Shown: positions 36,545 through 50,117, numbered from the stretch's first letter. The stretch: 64,000 nt of DNA from Agelaius tricolor (GCA_023055355.1 JALJCS010000029.1:1302001-1366000); one strand, 5' to 3'. A program made the numbers and translations. The notes: generated from the letters alone by a model not told the origin.

Positions 36545-38399
36545 GTGTGGGGATTTGGAGGCAAAGATGAAGGATGAGATTTGTCCAGGGAAATAAGAGT
36601 GATTTTCACGGCAGCATTCCAAGTGTAACCAGATGTCTTGTGTCATAGTCCTTCCCTGCAGGAGCTCTGCTCATCTAAATAGAGCATTTCCCCTTGTCTC
36701 CTGACAAGCCAAGGACAGGCTCACCAGCTGAACCAAATAAAATCACAGCCAAAGTCTGCATCCTTCTGCTCAAAGGAGTTATGAAAACACTTAGGGACCA
36801 ATAAGCTCAGAGTAACAGTGTTGGATAGAAAATACCATAAAAACTGGGGAATAGAAGATTAGGGAATGAGCCTGGGATGAGTATTTTATACTTGTTATAG
36901 AAACCATCTTGCCTAAATCTAGGTCATTCCTTCCTTCTGTTCCTAAGTCACTACCAGCCTTATCCTCAGTTCCTGCCCATCAGGAATATCAGGACTATCC
37001 TGCATATCCATGTTTCTGGATAGTTCTTCATCACAGACAGGAACGGCCTCATGAGTCACATTCTTGTGTCCCAGAAAGAAGGGAAGACACTAATAGTTTT
37101 CCTTCCAATTTAGTCCACTCAAGACTCAGCTCTGTTTGATTTCCATCAATCAAAGTATGATATTCCTAAAAGCACTGGAAAACATTGGGTGGGCACAGGC
37201 TCATTTAGGGTTTGGAAGGACAGGTCAGTTTATAGCCATACATTTGAGCTGAAAAGGAAACCATTAGAACCAATTCCATTGTAACTGACCTGGCACTGTA
37301 GTGTTACTGGTGTAACCATGTTTCTAAACAAATGTCCACAGACAGAGCTACCCAGGCTCATGGAACAACCATCAGCCACTTCCCTCCATGGACAGAAGCA
37401 TAGACCACATGTTCTGAACCTTCTCAGCCCGGCCTTCTCATTCCTTTTTTCCAGTCACCCTCCTACCAAGCAATGGCAGCACATTCATGGAGTCAAGGCA
37501 CGTACCAAAAAGTTATCCACTGGCTCAATGCTCATGTCCTTGGACTGCTCTGGTTGGTGATTCTGAGGTGAAACAGCATCTTTAGAAAACCATGCACAAA
37601 GCCTTCATGTGACAGCACCTGTAACATGGAATTCACAAGTCTGCTGAGGTATGCCTCTGCAACATCAAAGTTTTACATCTAATTTGAATGCATTCAGCTC
37701 TAGCATCTAAATGCTGATTTAATAAGATTGTTTGGCATTTTATTTGTAAAACTTCTACTTATTATTTTGCTTTGTAGTGCATTTAGTTGGAGTTTTTTTA
37801 AGTGCTTTTACTAGGCTGGCACCCAGTTGGGATGAACATCGTTTGTGCAGGATGTTGAATCCCTGTGCAATAAAAATGGTCCCTTTCACCAAGATCTAAT
37901 GTTATTCCTTTTCTCTGGGGCACCCTCACAGATGATGAAGACCCTTTCCTCCCCTGCCATGTCCTGGGCAGAAGTCAGACAGAATACTGCTACTCTGCAC
38001 ATGCCTTGGGAAAGCTGCCTGCCTGCTTCATACTAGGTGGTTTGCATGGAGCAGTGAAGGGGCTGCAATGAACACCAATAACACTCCTCTTCCTCCCTAT
38101 ATTCTCCCATAATTGTAGCACTCATTACATTTGTTACTTTAAAACCACTAAAATACAAACCAATCTCAGCCTAGAAGTGTTCATGCTGGGAAAGACAAAA
38201 GAAGAATTTTAATGACACTGGGACTGGTGCATAAACTATCATTAAAAAAAAATCAACTATGCAAAGCTTAAGAAACCACTTAAACCCAGCACTAAGAGGG
38301 AGATGGGGAGATGGTGTTGCCCTAAAGGTGAGGAAACACAGAAGTGCTTGCAGCCAGTACCAGAGTGGCCTTCATCTCCTGAGTTTGGGGTTCCCAGAG
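36543..38399. other. Intergenic DNA, no gene seen
   Basis: No supported gene or named repeat. GAGGCAAAGATGAAGGATGA near 36560 is faintly MIR-like but too weak to call. Confidence 0.45.
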
Positions 38400-38620
38400 C
38401 TGAGGTCTGACTTCTGAGTCCTTCCCCACTCGGAGCTCGTTCAGAAAGCCAAGCCCACGATCTCCCTTAAAGCCACTCTCCTGCTCCAATGAGCCTCAGC
38501 CTCTGTCCCGCCTCTGCTCTCCTGCCACCCCAGCGTCCGACCTGAGCTCTGGAGTTACCAAAGTTACCAGCAGGAGCGGAGGGGAGCTGGGATGGGGCTG
38601 GATGCCGAGTGTCAAAAAGA
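38400..38620. other. GC/CpG-richer intergenic patch
   Basis: Local CpGs (CTCGGAGCTCG, CACGATC, CCCGCC, GCGTCCGACC, AGCGGAGG) and higher GC stand out from the AT-rich surroundings. No coding frame is convincing and no core promoter is seen. A distal regulatory element or a minor unannotated promoter are both possible. Confidence 0.35.
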
Positions 38621-39354
38621 CAGGGAACAGCAGGGGGAGGTATTAGGCCAGGAAAACCAAGGATATGCGGCTAACCAGGAGAAACTCCTGCCTTGTGCTG
38701 ACAGACACGAGAATCACTAAGGCCGCTTTGGTTTGTATGTTTACACTATGGGACACAGTGGGCCCAAGGAAAAGGGTTTACAGGTGACAGGCAGAGACAA
38801 CCCTTTGTGCCCTACTCAACTGCACAGCTGTGCACATCTGTGAGCTCTCGGAATGACAGAGGCACTGGAGGGACAGGGAAATGTTTTGCCCTGTGGGTGT
38901 ATTTCTAAGTGCTGCTGACCTCTCATGTCTAAGGGAGAAAGGCAGGGATGCCACGTGCATCTCGGGAAGAGGATGTGCTCGCACCCTCCCAAGACATGGG
39001 TGCTCTCAACAGCCAGAGGTTCCAAAGAACACATCTGGAATAATTTTCAGCAGCATCTGGAAGCTGTCATGAGCTGCAATGAGACACAGTTGTTTAATTA
39101 TTCCATATCCTTTGCCACTGTTGTCAGCGGCTATTCAACCTCCTCAGCATACATCCCAGCACACCAGCCCTGAGGGCTCCTTGTCACATGAAACACTTGT
39201 GATGGCACAGGGGCATCAGCTGCACCTTCAGCCCTGCCCTGATGGCGTCCAGCACAAGGAAACAACCATGGTAAGTTCACTGTTACAGCAAGAGGAATGA
39301 AATGAAAAGGGAAAACTCTTACGTACTGAAAGAACCTAGAACAACATTCTAAGA

Positions 39355-39440
39355 GAATCACAGAATATGAGCTGGAAAGGACACACAAGGATAATCCAAC
39401 CTAACTCTTAGCCCTGCACAGGACATCCCTAAGAATCAGA
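39355..39440 (-). mobile_element. CR1 fragment (antisense)
   Basis: AGAATCACAGAATATGAGCT, then GGAAAGGACACACAAGGATAA and AGCCCTGCACAGGACATCCC, matches the complement of a CR1 3' end, the same subtype as the fragment at 10572. It is heavily 5'-truncated. Confidence 0.85.
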
Positions 39441-40944
39441 GAATTAATCTGGGAGAGGAGAGAAAGGTTCAGGCATAATTTATCTCGCCACGAGACACAA
39501 ATGAAGATTTCATTCTCAGTATCAATCCCTTCCTTCATGAGAAACCCATCAAGAAATCAATTTCCAGCAGCTGTATGGCTAACATTCTCTTGTGAGAAAT
39601 GCTGGAAGAGGAAAGGAGTATGAAATTGCCCAGGACAGACTTCTCTTTCATCATTATACTCTCAGTATCTTGTGCTCTCTTACCAATACAGAAGAGATGG
39701 ATTTTTCATGGAAGATGCTCCTTTGTGTTTCCCTATCTCTTTACCAACACCTTTGCCGCTGGCAGTGAAGGAGTTAAGCAGACTGTACTGTGCATTTTAC
39801 TCATAGCACAAAGGGAGAGGGCTAAGAAGTCTTGCTGATTATCCCAGTGCTGAACTTTAAAAGCTTTTAAAGCTGAACTTCCTCTGTAATCGTTTGCACC
39901 TTCCCTTTTCGCCTCCAGCAATGCCTCTGAGGTCACTGTCTTGACCCAGGGTGGATGGGATTAGACATGGAAGGACGCTGATGCCTACCCTCAGTTCACT
40001 GTTTCAGAGTGGGATGGTGCTCCCTGTGCTAACAGGAAGCAGAGAAACATGAGAAAAAATAGAATACAAATAATAGAAACCAAACAAGAATGTTGAGAAG
40101 TTCTGGGGCAAAGAGGAATACAAAAGGATACGTGGGATACAAAAGGATAGAGTGCACTCACACAGCAGTGGCTCCGGGGGCATGAACGAGACGTATGGAA
40201 AGTGCAAAGGAATGACAGAGAAATCACTAAACCAGAACCAAATTCCAAAGGATACATCTAAGAGTTCAGCTCATGCTGCAATAAACAGCCAGATGGCTGC
40301 GTATCCCAGAGAGACGCTGCTGGGAAAGGAAATGGAGAGGGAAGGAGGGGGCGAGCAGGGTCAACTACACATGACTCTTCCATTCCCAGTGAAAGAGGAA
40401 AAGGAAATGTAGATTAAGAGGTGTCTTCAAGGCCCCAGCACTGGCTGAGCCAGCACAGGAGGCAGAAGAAGCCAAAGAATGTCTTTGAACGTCTTGTGCT
40501 CACATATTTTTCTTGCCCTCTTCCTTCTCATTCTGCCCCACCATTCCAGCTCCCTCTTCCCTGCACACCAGCCATTCCTCCATTTCTGACAGTCCCTCTG
40601 CAATTTTTCAGAGGCCCAGAGCAAGGGATGGTTTCTGACACCCTAAGCTGTGTGTCAGGGGCTCATGCCCTGCCTTCTTTTGGAGCTCTTGACTAGAATC
40701 TGTCTCAGGTCACCCAGGGAAAGCAGTGAGACAAGGCTTTATTCTTACAAAAAGTGCTCTCTGCCATCCCCAAAGATCCACAGGATCTCCCAGACTCATT
40801 TTAGCCATAAAACCAGGAAAAAACAGCTCCTCAATTAATACAACAATGCAGGCTGGAGTTCCCACACCAGGACAGTTATGGAAAATAATGTGAATTTCAG
40901 ATTGCATCAATTAGCTCAAAAGCAGGACATCTTGTAGTTGTCTG
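39441..40944. other. Intergenic DNA, no gene seen
   Basis: No supported gene, RNA or named repeat. Confidence 0.5.
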
Positions 40945-41035
40945 TGTGATCACTGTGTGATCTTGCATTAGTCATCCACTCAGCCTGTATCTCAGTTTCC
41001 TCAGTTCTGAAACAGGGAGGAATACTGACCTTGCT
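40945..41035 (+). mobile_element. MIR-like SINE relic
   Basis: GTGTGATCTTGCATTAGTCA, then CTCAGTTTCCTCAGTTCTGA, then AACAGGGAGGAATACTGACC, follows the MIR 3' order (usual form: gtgtgaccttgggcaagtca ... cctcagtttcctcatctgtaaaatggg ... ). It is the best-preserved MIR-like piece in the window. Confidence 0.55.
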
Positions 41036-41530
41036 TTGTACAGGACTTCAAGATTTTGTATTGAAAACAGGAAAACAGTTTAAAGAAGCATTATTGGAAG
41101 AATCAGGTGCTATTAGTGCCTTCTCTAAACAAGATTTTAAAAGCTTTGGTCCTTCAAACAGTTGTGAAGGTAAGAAGCATCAGTGAATTTCAAAGAAGGG
41201 GTTTGTTGTTTGGGTTTTTACTGGGCTCCTTTTCTGGCTTGGGCTGCAGTGCTCCACAGTGAATATGGATTATTTTTTCCTATTCAGCTAGGATGCATCA
41301 AAGACAAGCTCCCATTGACGGCAGAGAGATAACAGAGTGTTCTTGACTCATTGTTTAGTGGTTCATACATAGCCCTGGCCCACTGGGTGAAGGGCGGCAG
41401 CAGAAAAGGCAAAACCTGGTGCCTCAGACAACTAGCAAAACAAAAGCAAATAAAATAGAAAAACCCCACAATATTGTTCTGTTCTGCTTTGATAAAACTC
41501 CTTTTCATTGAATATTACTGTATTACCTGT

Positions 41531-41564
41531 ACTCAATTGTACCTGTATAACTGTACAATTGAGT
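41531..41564. repeat. Perfect 12-bp inverted repeat with 10-nt loop
   Basis: ACTCAATTGTAC (41531-41542) and GTACAATTGAGT (41553-41564) are exact reverse complements around CTGTATAACT. It is AT-rich and probably cruciform-capable. No target-site duplication was identified. Confidence 0.9.
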
Positions 41565-43622
41565 CTTCAATTACAATTAAATTACTCTGGGAAATGAGGG
41601 AGCTCAGTTACACAGAAAGAGCCTTTCTAAAAGGCAGAAAAAGTTTGAACATTAAATCAACGATAACCAGGTTCTTTTACTTCTCTCTGCAGCTGGAAGT
41701 GCCAAACCCTAATTCACATGGAATAAATCCAAAAAGCTGAATGTCCCACATGCAAATACAGATCCCAAGCACTCCTGGGAAGTCAGTTCAGGATGTGCAG
41801 CCTTAGATCTCCTCTCTGCTCCACCACTGAGCTTCCAGACTGCCCTAAGCCAAGGGGACTGGAGCTCATGCAATGGAAAACAGTAGAAGCAGTATGTTAT
41901 TATTACTGGGAATGCCAGCGGGACTCCTGGAGAAAACAGTACCAGAAACCATTCCTCAAGACCTATTCCCATTCCAGCTGTAAAGGGCTGACAGTTTGTT
42001 CTGCCCAGGAATACTAAACTGTGAGAGATGTGACATGTGAGCAAAGGCTCTCAAGTGGAGTGAGACATGAAAAACCAGGTTGCAGGTTGCACTCCATCCA
42101 CCACTCTGGAAGGTTAATTCACCAGGCTGATTTATCCAAGCTTTAAAAAAGTAATATATTCAGAAAAGGAAAAACTAGACTGGTTTTGCTTTTTTCCTCT
42201 TTCTTCTGTATGCCAACCACTTCAGGTTGAATAAGGAATTATTTCTTTTAAGCTTTTAATTTTAGCATCACTGTTTGTAAAATATTTTCCCTTTTACATG
42301 TTTGCCTTTAGAAAGAGATTAAAGTCTACGATGAGGAATGTGTTGGTACTACTTCTGTTCCTGGGTGCCTGATTGACAGAGTGCAGTACTTTGAGAAGTC
42401 AGCATTTTTAGGGCTGTATGCTTTCATCTGTTTTAGAACCTGCTGACTAAGCAGGGAAATAAAGAGATTGGGGTGGAGGGGCTGGCTTAAGCAGGAGGGA
42501 GACAACAGACTTCCACAACACCTTGCTAAGGGATCCCTTTCACTCTAAGACTGCTCATAATGCTGCAGATGCTTTCCCCATCCCTTCCACCCCATGAGCA
42601 AGAGCTGAATATTAAAAGAATGGTTTCATGAATAAAACAGTTAACCAGATCCTGCAAATTTTATAGATCATCTTTAGTAAGTCGCTGTGGTAACTCATCC
42701 GTAGAAAACCAATTTGCTTTTCCACCTTGTCTTTTGAGGCTGTGTTTCTCTGGTGACTCACGTGACCCACCGAGCATCTCCCCACAGGGATTTCTGTGTC
42801 TCTGAACACCCCCACAGTGGGAAAATCAATGGCTGAATCCTGGGGCACAAGCTTTGGCCACCACTCTCATTTCCCCTCAGATCACTCCTGGCACCTCAAG
42901 GAGCAGGAGGCCTTTTTGCCTGAGTGGCTCAGATTCCAGAGCCCTGCAGCAACAGAAATTGAAACGCACTGTCCAGAAAGATTTAATAAAATAGTCTTTC
43001 AGCCACAAAGATGGGCACCAAGCCATTCCCCTTTGTCTCTGCTTAGAAGCATTCCTTAGCTGACAGGCAATCAGAGTCCAAAAGAGGCAGAACACAGGGA
43101 AGAGAACAATTCTCCAGAGTCAAAACAATTTCAGCATAGAAAGAATTTGCATTTTTGGGCTATTGCAGTAAGTGAGACAAATGCACATCTCTACTTGCTA
43201 CAGTATTTGCAATATCTCATACTACAGAACAGCCTAAGATAAGCAGGAATTCAATGGAATTTTCCCTAATTGCCCTTCCTCTCCACTCTTGCTTTTGAAG
43301 TTAGAAATCCCTACCTGCACCATCAGAATAGATAAAGATTCAACTATAACTTTGGTGGATTTTTTCTTGTTTCACCTAATGATATGTGGGATATTTTTAT
43401 TATCATCATCGGCATTCCAGGAGTATCTCAAATCCTAGTCATAGCCCAGCAGAACTAGCTGTTGTACAGAAAAACAGCAAAAGGCTTCACCCCAGGAAGT
43501 TTCTCTGATCAGACTTGCTGAATCCTCCTTGTGTCCCATAAACATGTACACAGCTAGTTCCTACAAGTGGAAAGGGATTTACACTCACAGACATCTCCAC
43601 TCTCTGGAAGTAAAGCCATTTC
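41565..43622. other. Intergenic DNA, no gene seen
   Basis: No supported gene or named repeat. Confidence 0.5.
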
Positions 43623-43667
43623 ATAAAAATAAATAATAAAATAATAAATAAAACCAAAATAATAAAG
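43623..43667. repeat. A/T-rich (AATA/AAAT) simple repeat
   Basis: About 45 bp of interspersed AAAT, AATA and AAAAT units, imperfect. Confidence 0.85.
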
Positions 43668-43902
43668 CCAGTTCATACAAAATTAAGCTCCCTGAAGCTA
43701 TCAACCTGGGAAACAGATCCAGATATTTGCTCATTGAGAATGGGAAGAGGTCTAGGTCCATTAAAACTGGTGAAAACTTCGTAGAGGATAATGCCAGTTC
43801 ATTGGGAGGAACCATTTAGACAGTCTTGCACACTTCTTAAAAATTGTCTTGCTTAGATGACACAATTCAGTCCTAAATTGGAGACTGCACAGCACAGTGA
43901 TG

Positions 43903-43985
43903 AAAACAACAACAAAAACCAAAAACAAAAAACCAAAAACAAAAAACCAAAAACAAAACAACAAAAAACAAAACCAAAAACCCCC
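43903..43985. repeat. (AAAAAC/AAAACC) low-complexity tract
   Basis: Roughly 80 bp composed almost only of A and C, built from AACAAC, AAAAACC and AAAAAC units and ending in CCCCC. It is the complementary composition of the G/T tract at 49976-50117. It is an expanded simple repeat. Confidence 0.9.
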
Positions 43986-46900
43986 AAATCAATCCCCCAA
44001 AGCTGTGATTTCATCTAGGGCTCTCAGGTACATAGCAATTTTTTGTAGCTGTTGCTGTTGTTTTTCCTTCCAGGAGATTATATCCAAGCAGAACTGAAGA
44101 CCACACACACTTTTCTGGGTTTCTGGGTATTCTGCAGCAGCTCTGATCAGGCAGTTCTGCGTCCAGGACTCCTGAACATATCCATTGGGTATGTGAAGCT
44201 CATTCCTACAGCAGCAGCAGAGCAGGACTAAGGCTTGCAGGAACTTAGGAGGCATTTAGCATGCAGCTCACAGCACATCCATGCAGAGTGACTCATGGTG
44301 CTCAGAATGTGCTGCACAGAATACCTGAGCAGGAAAGTGGCAGCTCTGCATCTTGCTGGCAAGACAAATACTGTTCTTGTGACAGGGACTTTGGAAAAGA
44401 CTGAAAATCACAAACCAAACACCTAAGGTGTGCAGGAGTTGGAGACACTCTATTGTAGGGCTCCAGCTCTATCTAGAGGTTGGTTTAGACAGTTCAAGAG
44501 TTTAGAAACATGCTGCAGAGGTCCATTCCACACTCTGGCAACTCCTTTGGTTCTCTTCTACCTAGATCCATGTTTGATCTCCCTCCAGTGCAATTCAGCA
44601 GGAGCTGTGGGCACTAACCCTCCATATTTCACACCCTTGCCAGCCCCACTGTTCCTATTCCCCAGCTCAGGGGATGTTTTAAGGCACCTGTATTCACACC
44701 TTCCCCAATTCTCCCCTGTGTGATGGATCAGCATCCTGAAGAGCTGCTACTTATCCATGTCCATGGTAATTTCCTAGAGACAGACTTTAATTTTAATGAT
44801 GTCAGTTGTTTTTGCTTGGCACAGGATTCACAGAATTCATTTTGTGTTTTTCTCCTTCTTCTCTGAGGCACTGCAGAACCTTCACACAAACGCCCCCGGT
44901 CAGTGGGCTCATCTCTGGGATGGAGACAAGTACTGAACTTCCAGGTATGGAAACAAGCCTTAAAAGGCACTTTGTGCTCCTTCATGGGAAGCAACTTGAG
45001 GACAAAAGTCTGTCTCTTCCTCCTCTCTCATCAGTAAATAAGCTTATTCCTCAATATGAGAAAGAATAAGTGTAGCAAGAAGGAGCAAAGGGAAGAGAAA
45101 TCTCTCTGAAATGAGTAAAGGAATTCCAGCAATTGAACAGCTCATATTTTGACACACTGAGTTATTAAATTTTGAGAACCGATGAAAAATCTCTCTAGAC
45201 ATAGTACTGCAGCCTAAGTGCCAGGATAAATACCAGAGCTTAGGCAGCCTGATTTTCCACACAGATACACTGCCCATGGGCTCAGGCAAGCCTACAGCTG
45301 CTGCTGGTGGAGAAAATTTTTAGGAAAAAGCCTCAAAAGGAGAAGGTGGCTCTGAAGGCAGTAGATGCTCTTCAATAACTGTCGCTAAATCATTAAATTA
45401 GCGCCTGTACCTCAATATTCCTACAAATTCTTCCATTATCTATTGATTTTACTGAAATCTCCCACACCATCCCCTCCTCCAGTTTCTGCAACCTGCTGCA
45501 TTTCCACCTCTTTTCTGTTCCAACAGGAACTGATGGGAACCACTCCCTCAAGCCAAATTTGGCACAGTGCATCACTACTAAGTATATACTTGGCTTTTCA
45601 CTTGCAACCTGAAATGTGCCATGCATCTGACTAGACTGCAAATTTAATATTTCATAATGAAACTAAATTATTTTTACCCTCCAAATATCTGGGAGCATTG
45701 CTGTTAATAACTAATAATCATCCCTTACACATACGTAGCATCTCATTCAAAAGTCTCAAAGCATTTAATAAGCAACAATTAATTAACCCTGTAACATCAC
45801 ACTGCTGTAATTAAATCATCTGTATAAGGAATAATTGCACCACTGGTGATTCCGGTTCCAGTAATTTCATCAAAATGCAGCAGATATGTCACAGCTGTTG
45901 TAGTGCAATGCAACAAATGGTGGCAGCCCAAGAAAGAGCCTAAAAAGTTCTGTGCGAGGCCCTGGAGAGGGATTAAGGAAAGGAGAATGTATATAGGTAA
46001 CTCATAATATTACAGGGCAACATGGTTTAATACTTCTCTTTTATAGATCCATTAATCACCAGTATAATTCTGTTCATCATGTTCACATTAGGTTAAAAGT
46101 ACCCTATAGAATCCCCACAGGAGCCCAAATATCCAATTCCCTCAGAAACAGTCAAGTCAAGACTTCCAGCCTCTGAAACATAGTTTATGGATCAGTTGGA
46201 TAAGATTGCCTGAAAAAGCCAAATGAGTTTGTGTGTCCAGCTGATGCATAAAACACCTTTGAGACTTACAGGCTAAAAAAGAAAGAGCAGTAAATGCTAA
46301 TATCTCAGACTTCAGGGTGTTACATTTGCATTCAGGGAACAACAGCCATTGTCTCACAGCCCCTTAATGTCTAAATGTTTATGGCATACTTTCAAAAGGC
46401 CAGTTTGGGAATAATTTATGTTTCACTATCAGTTTGGATGAAGCTATCTCCCATCTTTTCTTTTTCTAGTGCTGCACTAGCTTCTTTTCTGCCCTTTTGT
46501 ATCTCCTTTTCAGAAATAGCTGTCCTATCTTCACACACAATTATGATATTTTAGTCCAAGACAAAGGAAAATGGAAGTTGTTCCTTTAGAGGGCTTTCCT
46601 CTGCACACTTTAAGGCATCTGCCTAGATGTATGCAATCTGACGGATTAAAGATGGAACAATACTACTAATAATAATAATGACAAGACTTGCCCTTTTTTT
46701 CCAGCAGCTCTCAAACCAATGCAGTGTTCATCATTAATTAAGCCTTACACCATTGCCAGTGTTTCTGTAAATGGGAAATCTCAAGCACACAGTGTTTGAA
46801 AGCACTTTTGGGTTTCACAGGAGTTAGTAACACATTTAGGAACAGAGTCCAAATATCCAGACAATTGTGGCAAGGCCTAATTTCTCCTTATTCCTCTTGA

Positions 46901-49824
46901 CTATATCATTAAAGTGTGTTTCTAGTGTTCTGATTTATAAGAAGCAGCTGTACTTCATGGCTTGCTGCTCTCCTTTTCCTTCCAAGCCCACAGACCATCA
47001 GACTGGATCAATCCCCAGCACTGCAGTCCAAAGCAGTGCTTAAAATGCTAAACCCTGCAATGTCATACCCAAGGTTTCACAGGGTGCTGGACCCTGCACA
47101 GACTGCTGAGCTTGAGTTACTTGCTATTGTCAGGCAAAGATCACACAACAATAAGGGACTAAAATCTTACCAGGTGTAATTTTCCAGCATTTTACTGAAG
47201 GCAGAAATTGCAGACCGACTTAAACCAGTCAAAGCTGTGGTAGCAAGACTCAAAGGAAGCCTTCAGCATGCATAAAACCATCAAGATCTGGAGTTTCATC
47301 ATGTTGAAAAGAGAAATATCTTGCTTCAACATTTATGCCAAACTTTGGAAGAGACCCAAAACAGGACTGGGGTGAGATTTTCCCCACACATTCACTTTAT
47401 TGCCTAAAAAAGGAGATTCAAGTTAGTTCCATCAAAGGTCAGTCTTCTGCTATAAGAGCAGAGTTCTGGCAGTGCTTGGACCTGAAAGGCAATACTGTCA
47501 GAGTAACAATGTGGCAGCCAGTTTGCAATAAAAGTGGTAACCGAAGTCTGTGCTTGTATTGCCCCAAATTGCTGCAAAAGCCCCAGGAAAGAATTTACTT
47601 CTCAGCTCAGAAGGCTAAGGATGCCCCAGCTGTAACTTCAGCTGTAGAGGCAACCACCCCTTGGAACTTTCAGCTTGTTTCATACCCCGATTCCTCCTGA
47701 ATAGGAAACTAATGCGTGGCATAAAAGGTGCTGTTAATTAAGAGTTTCTAAGATGCCAGACCTTCTCCATGCTCAGGCTCAAGTCAGCAGTTCTGCAGGA
47801 TTTGGTTTGGTTCAGGCTGCACACCAGCCCACAGCCCCTGGCAGCAGCAGTCAGATATTTGGGAAGACATTCAGCCAGTATTTAACCCACTGTTAAGAAA
47901 AGTCCACATCTTGTTTAAATTTCTCAGAATGCTTGCTCCTGCTAAGAAACATTTGACATGACAGAGCTCTGAGGTTGTGGTTTTTATCTAGAGGACCCAA
48001 GCCAGTGTTAAAAACATGCAAGGAGCACTCCAGCTCGGTGAAATCAAAGCACTACATCAACAAAAGTAGTGCTGTGCAGAAACAGGCCCCAGATTCCCAG
48101 GTTCCAACAGAATTCCTACCGCAAGGAGCCTATCTTACGAAAGGCTGTGAGTTTCTTGCAAATTTAGAGGCACTGCCCATGCTGACATCAAGGCCTATTT
48201 GGTACATTAAAAAAAACCCATCATACTGGAGGAGTGGAATGCTCTGTTTTACAGAGCTAAGGCTTTCAGTGTTCATTTCTGCCTTGATACAAATGAGGCA
48301 AGCAAATCCCATCCAAATGAAAATCCATTTCCTTACTGTTATTGTACATGGGACAGATAAGCTCAAACTAGGAAAAAAAAGGGAGAAAAGGAGACCAAGT
48401 CACAGCATGTTGGTCACATCTCCCAGGCCCCTAGCTGCCAAAAAAATAAGCAACAGAATCTACTTGTTATTGTCAAGTTTCTAATATCCTCAGATAAAAT
48501 AACTTCATCCTTGCAAATTGCCTTTTATAATGAAACCTTCGAGGCGAGAACATCCTTATTTCATGTAAAGCACCTGATGCTGCAGCAGTGACTGAGAGCT
48601 GTCAGCAAGCACTGCCATTACCCTGGCTGCATCCTTCACCTACACACCTAACTGGGAATTACAGTTTAATAATGAAAAAATCTAAAAGAACTCAAGCAAG
48701 AAGGGTGGATAACTGTTCTGCAGTGTTTGTTCTCATGACAATTAAATAAAGTTTCTTCAGTCCTCCATGGCTGGCTGTAGAGAAGACCAGATATTAAATT
48801 AAACACACAGCATGGGACATTCTTCCTCTCATTTTGCTCCAAGTCTGTGCACAGTATAGAGCACTTACTTTGCAAGGAATGGTCTTGTTTAAATGGCTTG
48901 ATAAACTGGATTCTTTTGATGCTGTTTGCTCTTGCCTTCCCTAATCTCTCCTAATTATAATGATTTTTTTTGTCTGCAATGTATCTGACCTACTTCCACA
49001 TTCCCCCCATCCTGCTGTTCCTTTCTATCTATATTCTCTGTGACGCATCTGTGTTTTTCTGCCTTTTCAGAAAAAAAAAAAAAAATTCAAAAAAAATTAG
49101 GATCCTTGGGCAAATGAGGAGATGTTTTGATTCTCACCAGACAGTGAATGCTGGAAACCACATGCTCAGATTTTTCCCCTTTAACCAGTCCAGGCATCAA
49201 CCTTCATCAGTCCCAAGATACTGTGAGTCTACATGGAATTTGTTGAACTGTTTGAACAGACTCTGACAGAGACCTACAAAATGCAAGCAGATGCAATTCT
49301 TAATCACTCCAGCAAAAGATGAATTTGGCAATTAAAGAAGCAACTTTGACACAGGGACAGAAGGAAAATAACTGGCTTTAAACAGTGGCAGGTGCATCAC
49401 TTCAGATAAATTATACACCATCCATCCCAAATGCCTGAAGCAGAAGGATAGCCCAGGGATTAGGGTTTTAATAGAGAATTTAGAATTAGGGATTACAGTC
49501 CCTGCTCCACTCCAGCCAATCACTGCAGCTTTGGCCATTTACAAAACAGGGTTAACAATTTTCTTCCTCTCTCAGCAATATTAAGAGATCAGAAATGACA
49601 AATATTTTCAGGCTGTTAAGGCTAAATACAACTTAGAGTAAATAATTATTGGATGGGATCTGCTGTAGTTTTGCAGAGACCTAAAGAGGAGCAGGGAGGC
49701 TCTGACCTGACCTGAGCGGGGAAGCACTTCAACTCATGTGAAAATTCTGGCATAATCCAAGAGAGAAGAGCAAAGCCTGTTCACAGCCCCATCTCAGCAA
49801 TCAGATTAGTTTCTACTGGACACC
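43986..49824. other. Intergenic DNA, no gene seen
   Basis: Frames of 121 codons (47335-47700 +) and 169 codons (47975-48484 +) occur here. Neither resembles a known family and neither has a supporting splice or promoter context, so they are treated as chance. A (TAA)n-like run near 46665, an A-rich run at 49071-49098 and weak MIR-like similarity near 49450-49550 are the only other structures noticed. Confidence 0.5.
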
Positions 49825-49945
49825 AGAATGGTTTGGGTTGGAAAGGACCTTAAAGCTCACTCAGTTCCACCCCCTGCCATGGGCAGGGATACATTCCACT
49901 AAACTAGGTTGTTCCAAGCCCCATCCAACCTAGCCTTGAGAGTTA
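49825..49945 (-). mobile_element. CR1 3'-end fragment (antisense)
   Basis: GGTTTGGGTTGGAAAGGACC, then CCCCCTGCCATGGGCAGGGA, then CCAAGCCCCATCCAACCTAG, is a clear complement of the CR1 3' end. It retains most diagnostic positions, so it is among the younger copies here. A G/T-rich simple repeat begins at its 5'-truncation side. Confidence 0.92.
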
Positions 49946-49949
49946 CTTC

Positions 49950-50117
49950 TCTTTGTGTGTGCGTGTGTATGTGTCTTTTTGTTTGTGGTTGGTTGTGGGT
50001 ATTTTTGGTGGGGTTTTTTTTGTTTTTGTTTGTTTGTTTGTTTGTTTTTTGGGGGGGTTTTGTTTGTTTGTTTGGTTGGTTTTTTGTTTTTGTTTTTTCT
50101 TGTTTGGTTTTTTTTGT
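49950..50117. repeat. G/T low-complexity tract, (TG)n then (TTTG)n/(TTGG)n
   Basis: TGTGTGTGCGTGTGTATG is followed by about 130 nt of T and G almost exclusively: GTTTGTTTG arrays, GGGGGGG, GGTTGG. Several G-runs on one strand make it structurally unusual. It directly follows the CR1 fragment at 49825. Confidence 0.9.

Noticed and set aside
47975..48484. 169-codon plus-strand frame
   Set aside because: No recognisable motif, no promoter or splice context, and lysine-rich low-information sequence; probably chance.
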